From: Hevea brasiliensis
Lineage: Eukaryota; Streptophyta; Magnoliopsida; Malpighiales; Euphorbiaceae
Reading direction: 5' to 3'
Assembly: GCF_030052815.1 (NCBI RefSeq)
Contig: NC_079498.1
Span: forward strand, 82,384,992-82,448,991
DNA length: 64,000 nt
Position numbers and translations under genes: made by a program. Numbering within the stretch: position 1 is the first letter of the stretch; each line of letters starts with the position of its first letter. The notes beneath the pieces are model-generated. The model was not told where the DNA came from, searched no databases, and saw only the letters and a program-made list of their open reading frames with translations. Positions 36,705-48,900 of this stretch are shown piece by piece.

Positions 36705-38833
36705 TCTTAGAAAATACTCCTGCTCCTTTCAACTGATCAAACAAATCATCAATTCTAGGCAACGGATATTTGTTCTTCACAGTCACTTTATTCAACTGCC
36801 GGTAATCGATGCATAGCCTCAAAGTCCCATCCTTTTTCTTTACGAACAGCACTGGAGCTCCCCATGGTGACACACTGGGGTGTATGAACCCCTTATCAAG
36901 CAACTCTTGCAACTGAATTTTCAACTCCCTCAATTCAGTGGGTGCCATCCTATAAGGAGCAATGGAAATGGGTGCTGTACCCGGCAGTGTCTCAATAGCA
37001 AATTCAACTTCCCTTTCTAGTGGCAAACTAGGCAAGTCTTCAGGAAACACTTCTGGGAAGTCTCTTACTGTGGGTATGTCACTCAGGTTTGGCTTAGTCT
37101 GCCTAGTATCCACCACATGTGCTAGGTAGGCTTCACAGCCTTTTCTCATCATTCTTCTTGCAACTGTGGCTGAGATGACATTGGACAAGAAATCTGTCCT
37201 TTCCCCCACAACTGTGATCTCATTACCCCCAGGAGTTTTCAGAGAAATTCTCTTCAATTTGCAATCAACTATTGCCTGATGACGTGACAACCAGTCCATT
37301 CCCAAAATCACGTCAAATTCATGGAAAGGCAACTCAATCAGGTCTGCCAAGAATTCATACCCCTGAATCCTTAACGGGCAACCCTTATATATTTTGTTCA
37401 CCACTACACTGTGGCCCAATGGATTAGTGACCAGAATGTCTTGGTCACTCTCCCCTACTAGTATCCCCCTTTCTACGGGTAGGTTGATGCAGATGTATGA
37501 ATGAGTGGATCCTGGATCCACCAATGCATGCACAGGTGTATTGTAGAGGGAGAACGTACCCCTGATGATGTTCGGGGCATCTTGCTCCTCCGGAGCTCTA
37601 ATAGCATAAGCTCTTGTAGGTGGTCTGCTGTCAGGCCTCTCTGCTGGCTCAGACGCAGGCCTCTGTGATGGTCCCACAGCCTCAGATTTGCCAGATTTTC
37701 TACCCCTCTGTGGTGTAGGAGTAGGTCTGTCTGCTTGTGTTGGAGCAGCTGTAGTAGTTCTGCGTGGACAGTTCTTCAACTGATGCTCTGTTGACCCACA
37801 CCTTAAACAGGCACCAGTCACTCTCCAACACTCCCCCTTATGCCATTTCAGGCAATGCGGACATGCAGAAGATGCTGGGGCTGGTCCCCTGAACCCCATC
37901 CCTGGAGAGCTACCCACTGATGGTGTGGACTGACCTCTCCTAGGGGTAAACTGTGGCCTGGGCCCTTGAGACTGACCCTGACCGTGTGGCTGACCCGAAC
38001 TCTGTGCAGGTGGACCCTTGAACCTCTTCCCAGATGCAGGAGCTGAGCTAGACTGACCCGGGCCCCTCTTCTGCTGTCTATCCCTTCTAGTCTGCTCACT
38101 GATTCTTACTTTTTCAACCTTTATTGCAGCTTCCACTAACTTGGTAAATTCTGTGATTTCCAGGGCAGTGAGCTGGATCTTTATATTGTCATTTAGTCCC
38201 TCTTCAAATCTCTTGCACCTTTTAGCTTCATTAGGGACTATCTCCCTTCCATAGCGGCTCAATCGGACGAATTCCTTCTCATACTCAGCCACTGACAACT
38301 GTCTCTGCCTCAGATTAATAAACTCTCTTCTTCTCTCTTCCAGGTATACAGTACCCACATATTTCTTCTTGAATTCTGAGAGAAAGAAGTCCCAAGTTAT
38401 AACTTCTGGCTGCACTTCACTGGATACCGTGTCCCACCATTCATAGGCATCATCTTGCAACAGAGATATGGCAGCTTCTAAGTTTTGCTCTGGGGTACAG
38501 TGGAGTTGTTTTAAGACTCTGCCTGTTCTGTTCAACCAATTCTCGGCTGCAACAGAATCATCTTCTCTCTTACCAAAGAAATCCACTGCTCCAAACTTCC
38601 TCAATTTTTCCAGGTGTGATTTTGGTTGTGGAGGTGGTGGTGGTCTTCTGCTTGGCATTACCCGACCATTTGTCCAAGAACTCGGCCATTTCTTGGAACA
38701 TGGCTCGTGGAGGCCGAAAGGTGCTCGCTTGAGTCAAGTGAGCAGGTTCTCCCATGCCCCCAGTCTCAGCTGCTGCAGGTGGAGCATGACTCTCCACTTC
38801 CTCCTCAACTGCCCTCTGAGATGTAGGGTCCAT
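36676..38833 (-). pseudogene. Element N gag-protease-RT first half
   Basis: Gag starts at the ATG at 38833 (MDPTSQRAVEEEVESHAP), 107 bases inside the primer site. A small indel near 38655 moves the frame before the proline run, so the long frame 38658-36679 (660 residues) lacks the true N-terminus. In it: capsid ~40-190 ([48 protein letters not shown]), a basic/Gly-Ser linker, zinc motifs [12 protein letters not shown] (~266-277) and [14 protein letters not shown] (~284-297), protease [10 protein letters not shown] (D ~381) and ILGMDWL (~451), and RT start ([40 protein letters not shown]). The frame breaks at [11 protein letters not shown] normal Tekay-type gag-pol is one long polyprotein; this copy would yield only truncated pieces. 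Confidence 0.95.
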
Positions 38834-38941
38834 ATCCTATTCAAAATAACAAAGACAAACAGATCTGCATTAGTGTCACCTCGACTCTTACAAATGCAAT
38901 GTATGGTATGGACTCAATTTAGGCCCAGAAACGCCTAAACT

Positions 38942-38955
38942 GTGCTCTGATACCA
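38942..38955 (-). other. Primer binding site, element N
   Basis: Minus strand TGGTATCAGAGCAC, five bases (TTTAA) from the LTR end at 38961; fits initiator-Met tRNA. Confidence 0.92.
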
Positions 38956-38960
38956 TTAAA

Positions 38961-41900
38961 TGTGACACTCCTTACCCGTCTACAGTATATCCGGGTAAGA
39001 TATGTCACACGGTATACCGGCACACTCTATTTTACCTTAATTAATTTTTGTCGTAATTTTGAATATAATTTATGAAATATAATTTATTTAAGCCATTTAT
39101 CAAAATTATTATTTATTTGAGGTTTCGAAAATTTTAAAGGAAATCCGACAGAGTACCGGCTAAAAATGGAGAAAACAGTTCTTCGGAACCTGTTAAAAAC
39201 ACTTCCAATATTCATATCTCATCACTCTCAAACTCCAATCTCAAAATCTCAACATTTTTCAACTGATTTTCTCAATCATTCATCTCATGTCATATCATAT
39301 ATAAATCACAGTCAAACATTCACTTTTCCATTCATCAACACAATTTTCATTATTTACATGAAAATCAAAATACATTACATAAGTTTCATTTACACAAAGG
39401 AAAATAAAAATCAATTACAAAATATCAAAAAGAAGCCTAGTGTCCTACCAATGCACTGTAGATGGTGAGGTGACACGGACACTGTGCAGAGCTGTAGGAT
39501 GGACTCACCCAGTCTGCGGTCTACTGGGCTCACGTTCAGTATCTCCAGAACCTACGCGTGGCAAAAGCAACGCGCTAAGCAATAATGCTTAGTGGTGCAA
39601 TAATAAAATAAAAGAAAATAGCAGAAAATAAATATGTATATGTCTTATTTGTTTGTGTTAGTTATATTCATTTATTTCGTTAACTTTGTCCATTTTCATT
39701 CATTAGGTTGCCCAAGTAACCTATACTGTATGACTGGACTGGATAAACGGGTAAACTGGCACTGGGTATCTAGTACCTCGGGCCGTCACACCATCGGTCA
39801 CATATGTATCTCGGTGTAATGCAACGACTAACTAGTCAGAATAATATCAGGCACAAGGCCACATCTCAATACAAGGTCAGAATGGCTAAAAGCCATGAAA
39901 TCACAGAATGGCATATTGCCATGTGCAGTACTGCTAACTGAACCCTATTGGCATGCCAAACTATCCAAACTAATATTGTTAGGTATACTAGGGCATTTGA
40001 TACTTTTGAATTCTTTAATTTTTGAATTTCAAGTTTTGGTGTCACTATTCACCTCATTGGTCAACAAAAATGATGACTTTTTGATAGAAAATAGGTACAT
40101 TGGTTTTCACACTCCCAACATGCCACATTTTGCATTCAAAACTTGTTGGCATTAAGCATTTATACCATTTCTAAGTTTAAACCAAGGGAAGCAGAATTTT
40201 CAGTTTTTGTAGCCCAACTTTACTGTTCTATTGGGCACTGTTTCAGTGGGAATTTGAGGAAATGGTAAACATGAAAGTTGTTCCTTATTTTGTCTAGTTG
40301 AATTTCTTTTTTTGAATCACTCCATTTGGAGTTTTGTAGCTCCAGATATGGTCCAAAAACCACAGCTGGCCGGATTTCAATTCTGCAGAATTTACCAAAT
40401 CTACAGTACCATGAACAGTGACTGTGACTGCCATTTGGGTTAGGTTCTGGTCATAATTTGGGGTAGGTTTCTTCATGAAAGTTGTTTGTCTATGTCTTAA
40501 CTTGCTGCTGTAAAAATTTCAGGTCAATTTACCATTTATACAGTGAGTTATGGCCAAATGAACAGTTACTGTTCATTTGGTCATTCTGCAGAATTGGCTT
40601 GCAGGGTACCCGGATTGTGGCTAACTTTTGGTCCTCTTGCTTTGGTCTTTTGGGCATGGTTTCTTCAGCAAAAATGTGTCATTATAAGTCTAGTTTCATG
40701 TCCAATTGGCCAAACACCAATTGGACCAACACAGCCAAAGATATGGCAGTCCAAGTGGGCTGGAATTACAGCCACCCTGCTGCACTCACTGGGCAGCATA
40801 CTTATTCACTTTGCCATGCTATATTTCAGTCCAATTTATGGTCAAATTTCCTCAAATGGTCACTAATTGACCATTAGAATGTTCTTTAACAATTTCATAA
40901 GCCAAGTCCACATTTTACTCTCAAAACCCTAGTTTCCATTATAAATTTTCATAACATACCTTAATTACTAACTCATTCACTAACCACATGCATACATGCT
41001 TTAAACATGATCTCTAATCCACTTTAAGTCCATCAAAACACTCCATCATTTTTCCTTCCTTAGGGCTGCCGAAATTCATGGTAGGCATACACACAAATTT
41101 GGTTCATTTAATTCACAAATTCATGTTGATTTCAAGTCCCTAACATGGAAAATAAGAGTTTTAATTAGATAGGTGCACTAACCTTTAAGTGGCACTTCTT
41201 GGACTTGTATTCTCCTTAGAATTTCTCCTCTTTGTGGCTGCCTAGAGCTTCCTTAGGGTGTGTGGATTAATTTTAGTGAAGATGACTTAGGGTTTTGGGG
41301 TGAGATTTGAGAAGTTTTTAAGCTTGATTGAAGATGTTAATGGAGGTTTAGGTATGGCTTGGGTTTCGGCTGGTTTGGGGAAGGAGATGGCTGCTGGCTC
41401 TTTGATTTTCTTTTGGTCTCAATTTGTCTCTTTTATTAGTTAGTTAATTGGTTGTTTAATTGTGATTGGTTATAGCTTTTAAATGACATCATCAAGATGT
41501 CATAAATGAGCCTTTTTTGATTTTTCTTTTCTTTTCATCACTACTCAATTTCAATTTTATTTTTAGTAATGTTTATTCATATTTTAGATCATAATAATTA
41601 TTTACTTAACTGGACAAGTCGGCCAAAAATCACCTCTGAAGGCGAAATGACCAAAATGCCCTCCGTTTGGCTCAACGGGTCAAAATTGTCTGTACCGATT
41701 GAAAAATTTTCCTAAATATTTTCTTGGCATTATAATGCCATAGGAACCTCAATGACCCTTCTCTGGAGTCCCAAAAATTATTTTATGAATTTTTCCCCGG
41801 GTCTAGGGCTCCTAGTTGCGAGAACCGCAACTTCCCTCTGGGTTACCCATCGCTTGAGCACCGGCTCATTTAACTTGGTTGTATTTTATTTCTAAAATTT

Positions 41901-42045
41901 TTTCTAAATTTTTCTTATTAATATTTGAGTTAATTATGGTTCCTCACTTTAATTTAAATATTTTTTCGGACTTTCTAGCTGTCCGGACCGACATCGGTCA
42001 CCGGAACAGTAGAATGTACGGAGTTGCTACCGGGAGGGTGTTACA
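38961..42045 (-). repeat. Element N 5' LTR (group III)
   Basis: 3,085 bp from 42045 to 38961 on the minus strand. Fixed landmarks: box GAGCCGGTG...GCGATGGGTAACC (41841-41878), palindrome-like TGACATC/GATGTCA (41484-41502), donor-like AAAG/GTTAGTGC at 41182, hairpin at 40553-40580, acceptor-like CGCGTAG/GTTCTGG near 39552, and a GGTACTCTGTC remnant near 39150. Transcription of N would start in this LTR. Confidence 0.95.
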
Positions 42046-42050
42046 GAAAT

Positions 42051-42957
42051 GTAGATAAATATTTACTATTTGATCAAAATGTTATTCAAATGAATAATTT
42101 GCATGAATGAAAATATTGATTTCTGAATGTTATGAATTTTGAAGAATTTAGAAATTTTAAATTTTTATTTGTTATGAATTATAAAGCATAACTTGTATTA
42201 AGTTTTAAATTATTAGTTTGTGCACCACTGAGTTTACTACTCAGCGATAGCTTTGTATGCTTTCGCAGGTGAAAGAAAATATTAAGCAGCTGAGTGAGAT
42301 TACTGAAAGACACTGTGAAACTATCTTCGGGTATATCATAGGTATACCCTTGTACATTAGATTTTGATGTAATTATGTAATTATATGTATGTAATTTCAT
42401 TTGAGCAGTTGTATCAACTCTTTTATAATATATTTTTGGACTGTAATCAAATACAAATTATTGCAGTATTATCTTGAGATTTTATATACTTATAAAGTTT
42501 TGTACTACTAAATTTTTAATGCTCCCATGAATGTAAATATTAATTTTGTTACCCTAATGAGATATTTCAATGTTTGATTTAATTTAAACTATGTATTGAG
42601 TTGTTTGTGCTGATTTGTGAAATGAAATTGATTAATGGAGTTGTGATTGAGAAATATATTAGGAGTGTCTTTATTTCAGGTTTGAAGAACTGTTTTCTCA
42701 AAATACAGACGGTACTCTGCCGAAATTTTTATAAAAATTGCGGAGATTTTAAATATCTAAAAATTTGATTTATGTTTGGACTTTAAATAAAGATTTTTAA
42801 TATCTAAAAAAAATTTTACCCACCAATTTAAAAATGAACGAATATTGTTTTAAAATCCCTTGTAGTATATTTAATGGGTTACAGGTAGGCGAAGTACGTT
42901 AATTCATTAGGTGTACTATGGGAGCATGTTACATCTTACGAGGAGTAGGGTGTGACA
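42051..42957 (+). repeat. Element E LTR1, right part
   Basis: Continues from GTAGATAAATATTTAC to GGTGTGACA and aligns with 48941-49848. Contains GCACCACTGAG...CAGCGATAG, an acceptor-like TTTCGCAG/GTGAAAG at 42268 and the GGTACTCTGCCG box at about 42712. Confidence 0.93.
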
Positions 42958-42965
42958 TGTTTTAG

Positions 42966-42980
42966 TGGTATCAGAGCTAG
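42966..42980 (+). other. Primer binding site, element E
   Basis: TGGTATCAGAGCTAG, eight bases after the LTR; intact match to the initiator-Met tRNA end. Confidence 0.92.
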
Positions 42981-43141
42981 TTTTTAAAGTAAATTTTGAA
43001 CTGTGAATTTGAATTTTTTTTTTATAAGTATAGCTGCTCGAATGTTTGATATATATAATACATTTACATCATAAATATGAACTAACGGGGAGAAATCTCC
43101 TTGTGTTGGTTGTACAGAAAAAAAAAATCTTGTGAATAGAT

Positions 43142-43993
43142 ATGGACAAGGGGGATAAAACGGTAGAGCAGTCTAATACAGCTGACGTGCAAGGAGAGGC
43201 CCCAGTTCCACAGAGCGTTGGAGGTTCAACAGCACCAGTTCCTCCTGTACAAATTACTGCACAAATGGACCAGCAAATGGCCATGTTCTTCCAGAAAATG
43301 GCTGATAATCTGTCAGCCCAGGACCAAGTACAAACCCAACCCCCTCAAGAGTAGCATGAAAAAGAGAAAAGTGGGAAACCTATTGGTCAAAGTTCGAGTA
43401 GTAATTTGGGAAAGAGAAAAGATTTTGAGAGACGTCGAGCTCCTAAGTATGATAGAGGTGGATCTTCAGGGCTGAAGCAATCAAGAGCCATTCGTCAAAG
43501 AACTAGAAGATCCTACCCTATCCATATCTGTGACGTTTATGGAAAATTACACGGGGATATTTACTATAAGGTTACTGGAGCCTGCTTCAATTGTGGTGGA
43601 ATCGGACATTACGCCCAAGATTATACTAGCGCACATCGATTTATGCCACATACTACACCAAAGGAATCAATCTAAGGTTCTGATTTTAGAGACTCATTAA
43701 TAGTCAGTAGGGGCAGAGGCAGAAGTAGAGACAACAGTTTGGGTAATCCTAGCACAAATGATCAACTCGAGCAGAGGAATACACTAGAAAGAGGGAACGC
43801 CATGCATCGAGGGGAAGAAGCAGAGACTTCAGATGTAGTTGCTGGTATGTTCTTAACTTTTAAAAGGAATAATTATGTACTATTTGATTTCGGCTCTACT
43901 TATTTATATGCTAATGCAAAATTATATGTTCTACTGCTATTCCCTTGCATGGAGATAAATTTTGATGTGTTAATGATTAGTCTTTTAGGATAA
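43142..43993 (+). pseudogene. Element E gag/protease remnant without capsid
   Basis: One frame runs from ATG 43142 (MDKGDKTVEQSN...) to 43993 with stops at 43352 (TAG), 43673 (TAA) and 43991. The N-terminal part ends MFFQKMADNLSAQDQ and then jumps to a basic region GKRKDFERRRAPKYDRGGSS, so the capsid domain that should lie between is missing. A zinc knuckle follows (CFNCGGIGHYAQDY, with Tyr in place of the last Cys; around 43588-43630), then a protease-like start LFDFGSTYLY (around 43888-43917) where DxGST survives in part. Functionally dead; the frame preservation across the gap is notable. Confidence 0.8.
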
Positions 43994-45961
43994 GAATTAC
44001 GATAATAAGCGTGATTGGAATTAATTTTGGAAAAGTTTCTAGTAAGAGACATCTCCTAGACTACGGTAAGTTATAAAGTTAATTATTGAGCCTAATTAGG
44101 TAAGGCAAGAGGACTTAAAAGTAAGTTGTAGTAATATATCTGCCCTAGATTGCTGATAGATGTCAGTAGGTACCATAATCAAAATAAGTTTAAGATATTA
44201 GTAGATTTGAAAGAAATAAGATATAGGGAAGTTTGATCAATTGGGATGTATCATAGTAACTATGCAATATTCTTGATGTTTATGCTGTAAGCTACAAATT
44301 ACAGTACTGACTTGGGATTTATTGTGTAAAGCTATGTACTACTCAATAGTACACAAGGATAAGAATAGTTGCAAATGGCTTTCGCTTTGGTACAAATATA
44401 CTAGAATAGAGTTTTATTACTAGAAATGAGTTTGAAAATCCTAATTCGGGATTTAAAACTCTACAATTAGAATATCAAAAGATCATGCTTGCAAGGTAGT
44501 GAGAGTTAAAGACTCCGTTACCTAGCACGAATTACATTACATCAGGAATAGTTATGGGACTAGAGATTTTAGTATGGTCAAAATTTAAAAATAACACCTA
44601 TAGGGCTAAGTCATCCAGTCTCCAATATGGGGTTTATAGTTGTTCTGGTATTGCAATGGATCTTTTGCTCAAAGTTTAGTAAGGAATAGTATTCTATTTG
44701 TGTAGTAGTGAGACACAAAATATAATTTTGTTCCCCTGGAAGAGACAGGATGCTATGGATGATAATTATAATTTATAAAACAGTTAAGAAATGATGTTCT
44801 ACTGATAACAGTAATTCGATAGGAACTAGTTGGCCAAGTATTCTTTAGGAATAGCACAATTTTATTATGCGGATCATAAGGATTATATTAGAATTAAAGC
44901 GAAACTTTTGAATAGCATGGGAAAAAGAAGAGTCCGATAGACTCCCTTTTTAAGGTTAAAGAATTGTTTATAGTTAAAAAAAAAAAGGTAATGATTGCAA
45001 ACTAGCGGAAAATAAGCTATAGGATATCGGTAGATTAAAGAAAATATAGAAGTAAATATCAGAATAGTTGGTGCAAATATAATAAAGAAACGTTATGAAT
45101 ATTAGTTAAAGTGTTGACTAGAATGGTCAGAGGACCAAATCAAAGTAATATTGAAGTATAATGGATTTATTAGGGACGATAAGAGGTACTAAATCATGAC
45201 TCGACAGTCAAGTTAAGGAAGAAGATAAGATTGAAGAATAAAATAATTAAAGTTAAGTTGTGGAATGAAAAAAGAAATGAATAGAATAGTAAGAAATGAG
45301 AAAAACACTAGATGAGAAATTGCCACCAGGGCAAATAATTTACTTAAGACATGTAACGATATCCCGAACTATTTTATCAAGAAAGAAATAAGTTAAAAAA
45401 AAAGCAAATAAGATAATGCAAAATGGCACATAGGCCTTGGTCATAAATGGAGATGGCAAGATAATGGAGATGGTAAGATAATGGTTATGGACCTATGGCT
45501 AATAAAGAGATAAGCAATTCATATATGACCAATAAAGTCATTTAAAAAAAAAAAAGACTACAAAAGAAAATAATTGCTAAAACAACAGCAAGAAAAGACA
45601 AAAATATTCCAAACTAAACTAAAGGTTGTATCAAATGATGAAGAGATTTGATAAGAAAAGAGTAAAACTAAGTTCTCACCCATAGGATCGTATGAGGTCC
45701 TAGAAAGAATGGATCCACCAGCACACAGATTTGCTTACCTCAAAAATTGAAATAAATTGGAATCTAACTTATGACAAAAGCTCATAAGAAACTTGGCACA
45801 CGTGGAAAGCAATCAATGAGTAAATAGTATTGGTTAAAGTGCTACGAACCATTATTCCAATTATGAAGCTACATATAAATGTGAGAAAAACATGAGAAAA
45901 CAACACGTATGACTATTTGAGGATAGATAGTGGAAAGAATTTCGAGGACGAAATTTATTTT
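43994..45961 (+). pseudogene. Element E shrunken pol relics
   Basis: About 2 kb with no long ORF. Scraps align by eye with pol in order: YADHKDYI (RNase H, about 44868), KLSSHP.GSYEVLERM (integrase C-terminus, about 45665-45710), NLTYD (about 45765) and VKVL..I..YEATY (chromodomain tail, about 45833-45880). A full pol would need over 3 kb here, so many deletions occurred. The stretch GAATTTCGAGGACGAAATTT at 45938-45957 just before the polypurine tract is unchanged compared with intact relatives. Identification of each scrap is tentative. Confidence 0.6.
45938..45957 (+). other. Conserved pre-polypurine motif TTTCGAGGACGAAA
   Basis: The inverted-repeat core lies 5-20 bases before the polypurine tract here, and at 14382-14399 (B), 18783-18802 (C, eroded), 23413-23432 (D, eroded) and 34151-34172 (N, minus). 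In B and N it is translated as KFRGRN; in C and D it lies after the pol stop. Confidence 0.7.
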
Positions 45962-45976
45962 AAGGGGGAGGAGAAT
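45962..45976 (+). other. Polypurine tract, element E
   Basis: AAGGGGGAGGAGAAT next to LTR2; like 18806-18819 and 23435-23449. Confidence 0.87.
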
Positions 45977-48900
45977 TGTAACACCCCTATTTGCATAGCT
46001 TAGTATATATTACTGTTCCAGTGACCGGTATCGGTCTGGACAATTAAAAGGATTAGAACTATGTTTAAGACACCTAGAAAAGCCCTGATCGAAAATAAAT
46101 AGTGATTACCAGATAGAAAAGTAAAAATAAGAAAAATAGAACATAAAAGTTTAAATGAGCCGTGAGTCACAGCGATGGGTGACCTTCCTGGGAAGTGACT
46201 GTGAGGTCAGTCTAAACTCAAATTTCGAACCGGAAAATGTGATGTTGCGGTCTTTAGGACTATTGCGAACACAGTGGAAAAGAGAAAATCACATAAAAGA
46301 ATTTTTAAGCAGGTCAAATAATTAGGTCAGGGATCCAAAAGAAATATCCAATAACTTGCAAACCGGATCAGACCGGCGAGGGCCAATTTAGTCAATTCAC
46401 CCCTAGAGGTGATTCCTGATCTAACTGTCCAATAAAATCGAAGAAACAAAAATTTCAGAATCGAAAATTAAATTAAAGAATTATTGAAAAATTAAAAAAA
46501 AAAAAGAAAAAGAATAAAAATGGGACTTATTACATCATGATGATGACATCATATATGATGTCAAAATTAATTTTAATTTTACAACCTTTTTGACCAAGTC
46601 AAATAGCCAAATAATTACATAAAAAAAAAAGAATAATGACATCACCCAAAGTGACATAAGCATGATGGGGTAAATAAATTCTAATTAATTAGATTTTTTA
46701 CCAAATCAATTTAAATAGATAAATACACAACAAAATAATAAAAATTAAAAGAAAAATAGTGGTCTTCCACCCTTAGCCGTAGCTCTCTCTCTCTTTCTTA
46801 ATTTTCTCTCAAACTTCCATGAAAGATCACCATTAAAGCTTGATTTTCCATACACATAACCCTAAATTCCCCCAAAATTTTCCATAAGAGCTTGCTATCT
46901 CAATTAGAAAAGAAGATTGAAGAAATAAAGAAAAGGAAAAAAGAAGAAAATTGAAGAATTGGACATCCAAGTTGAGGTTAGTAATTTAAGTTGAAAATTT
47001 TAGTTTATTATTTTTGTGTTTAGCTCAATTAAACGAGAAATCAACTTAAAAATCAAAAGAAAACTATTATGGGGGACTAAAGAAAAATTCTGCCAGCATT
47101 AAGGGGTATTGATATTTCATGATTTTGATAGAATTGAAGTGGTAGTTAAGTTAAATTAGGTGTATAAAGGTTGATTGTGAACTTTAATTGCATTAGTAAA
47201 AGAAATTGTGTAAATTAGGGTTTTTGGCATTTAGGGTTTGGGGAAAAATTTATAGAAAGTTTGTAATTGATGTATTGGAACCTAATTGAGGTTTGAAATG
47301 GTCATTTGGAATCATTTGTGGTGTGCTTTAATTGATAGAACTAAAGTGCAATTCGGATTAGTTAGGATTCATATTCAGGCATCTTGACCTAGGTCCTTTT
47401 CAGGGACCAAAACTGAAAATTTACAAACCCAATTGGTGTGAGGCCAATTGGGAATGAAACTAGACACAAAATGGCACATTTTTCATTCACCCAGAAAATG
47501 ACCATAACTTAGTGAATAATTAGGCCAAATCCGGATTAGGGCACACTGACCTGTACAAAAATGACCAAATGAATAGTAGTTACGTAAATGACCATAACTT
47601 GGCCTAGGAAGGTCCAAATGACTTTAAGTTTTACCAGCAGATAACTAAGACATAGACCTACAACTTTCATGAGGAATACAAATCCAAATTCTGACCATAA
47701 CCTAGTCAAATTTTCAACCAAAGTTAGAATACCAAAACTGCCAGAACCAAGAAAGTGCCAAAAATTGTGTTTGAACTAATCCAGCCAGCCTTAGGAAAAT
47801 AGCCATATCATGGGCTAAAAAACTCCAAATGGAGTGATTCAAAAATGAAATTAAAGATAAGAGAATAAGGAACAACTTTGATGAAGGATATTTAGCCAAA
47901 TTCCCACTATAGACAGACCAATGGAACAGTATAAACAAGTAACTCAAAACTGAAATTTTGAGATTTAACCCTAATAGGCTTTGAATTGAATTTGGCAATC
48001 AATGCCAACAAAAATATGACTCAAAATGTGGTATGTGGGTGTAATTAGAATTAGCACATCTAATTAGTATGAGAAAGTCAATATTTTGATCAAATGGTCA
48101 AATAAATAGTAACCACAATTACACTAAGTACAAAGGACTCAATTTTATGGGGTAAATTAAGTGTATAAAATTTAATTATTGAATTTATTAATTAGAAATA
48201 AATTGAATAGATATTGAAACACTCTAATTATGTGTTTTAGTGGGAAAGGAGCCCTCCAAGGATGGAGGAAGAATGGAACCAAGACAAGTTTAGATAAGAG
48301 GCTTGTGCACAACTAGCTCTTTTGTTATTTTTCACTTCCAAATTGATTTGAATAAATTTATTGTATGATTTATGATTCTTGTTGTGTTGAGAATTTTCAC
48401 TTGTTGAATGAAATCGTATAAATTATATGTAAATTTTCTTATGCATTTAAGGATTTATTGCATGGGTTTAAGGATTATAAATTTTAAGTTTGATGTGTTG
48501 CCAACCTTGAGCGTGAATTTATAATGATTAAATATGTTAATGTTTTTGTAAACACTTTTGTAAATAGAAATTGTTTTGAATATGATTTGAAACCACAGTT
48601 GGCATGGCAATATGTTTTGAATTCTCATTAGCTTGTCTAGTGAGATATCTCATCCACTAGATGGGGTGAGTTCCTTCCTCTCTGGCTTGCCAGTTGGGGA
48701 AGTGTTTGGATGAATACTCATATATACTAGCTAGTCTTTGTTCCTCCCTTTTAGCCTTGGTTATTGGGAGAGTTTGAAATGTCATGGTGTACAACACGGC
48801 ATCTATTATGAATTTTGGGTCATGGGTTTAACTATGTGAATTGTTGGCAACGCCCTTTAAATTATGCATGGTTTGATAAAAATAAATAATTTGTCAGTGA

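Larger units (their letters stand above)
31053..42045 (-). mobile_element. Element N: full-length Ty3/gypsy chromovirus (Tekay/Del type)
   Basis: 10,993 bp with both LTRs, primer site, gag-pol and polypurine tract, all on the minus strand. GAAAT repeats flank it (31048-31052 and 42046-42050); the uninterrupted GAAAT site is present in E's other LTR at 48936-48940, which proves the insertion. The two LTRs differ by only scattered changes by eye, so it is the youngest large insertion here. It is structurally complete, but gag-pol carries several frameshifts and a 29-bp loss. Confidence 0.96.

Noticed and set aside
43994..45961. Possible host gene or noncoding RNA in the interior of element E
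   Set aside because: Ordered scraps of RNase H, integrase and chromodomain sequence explain it as decayed pol.
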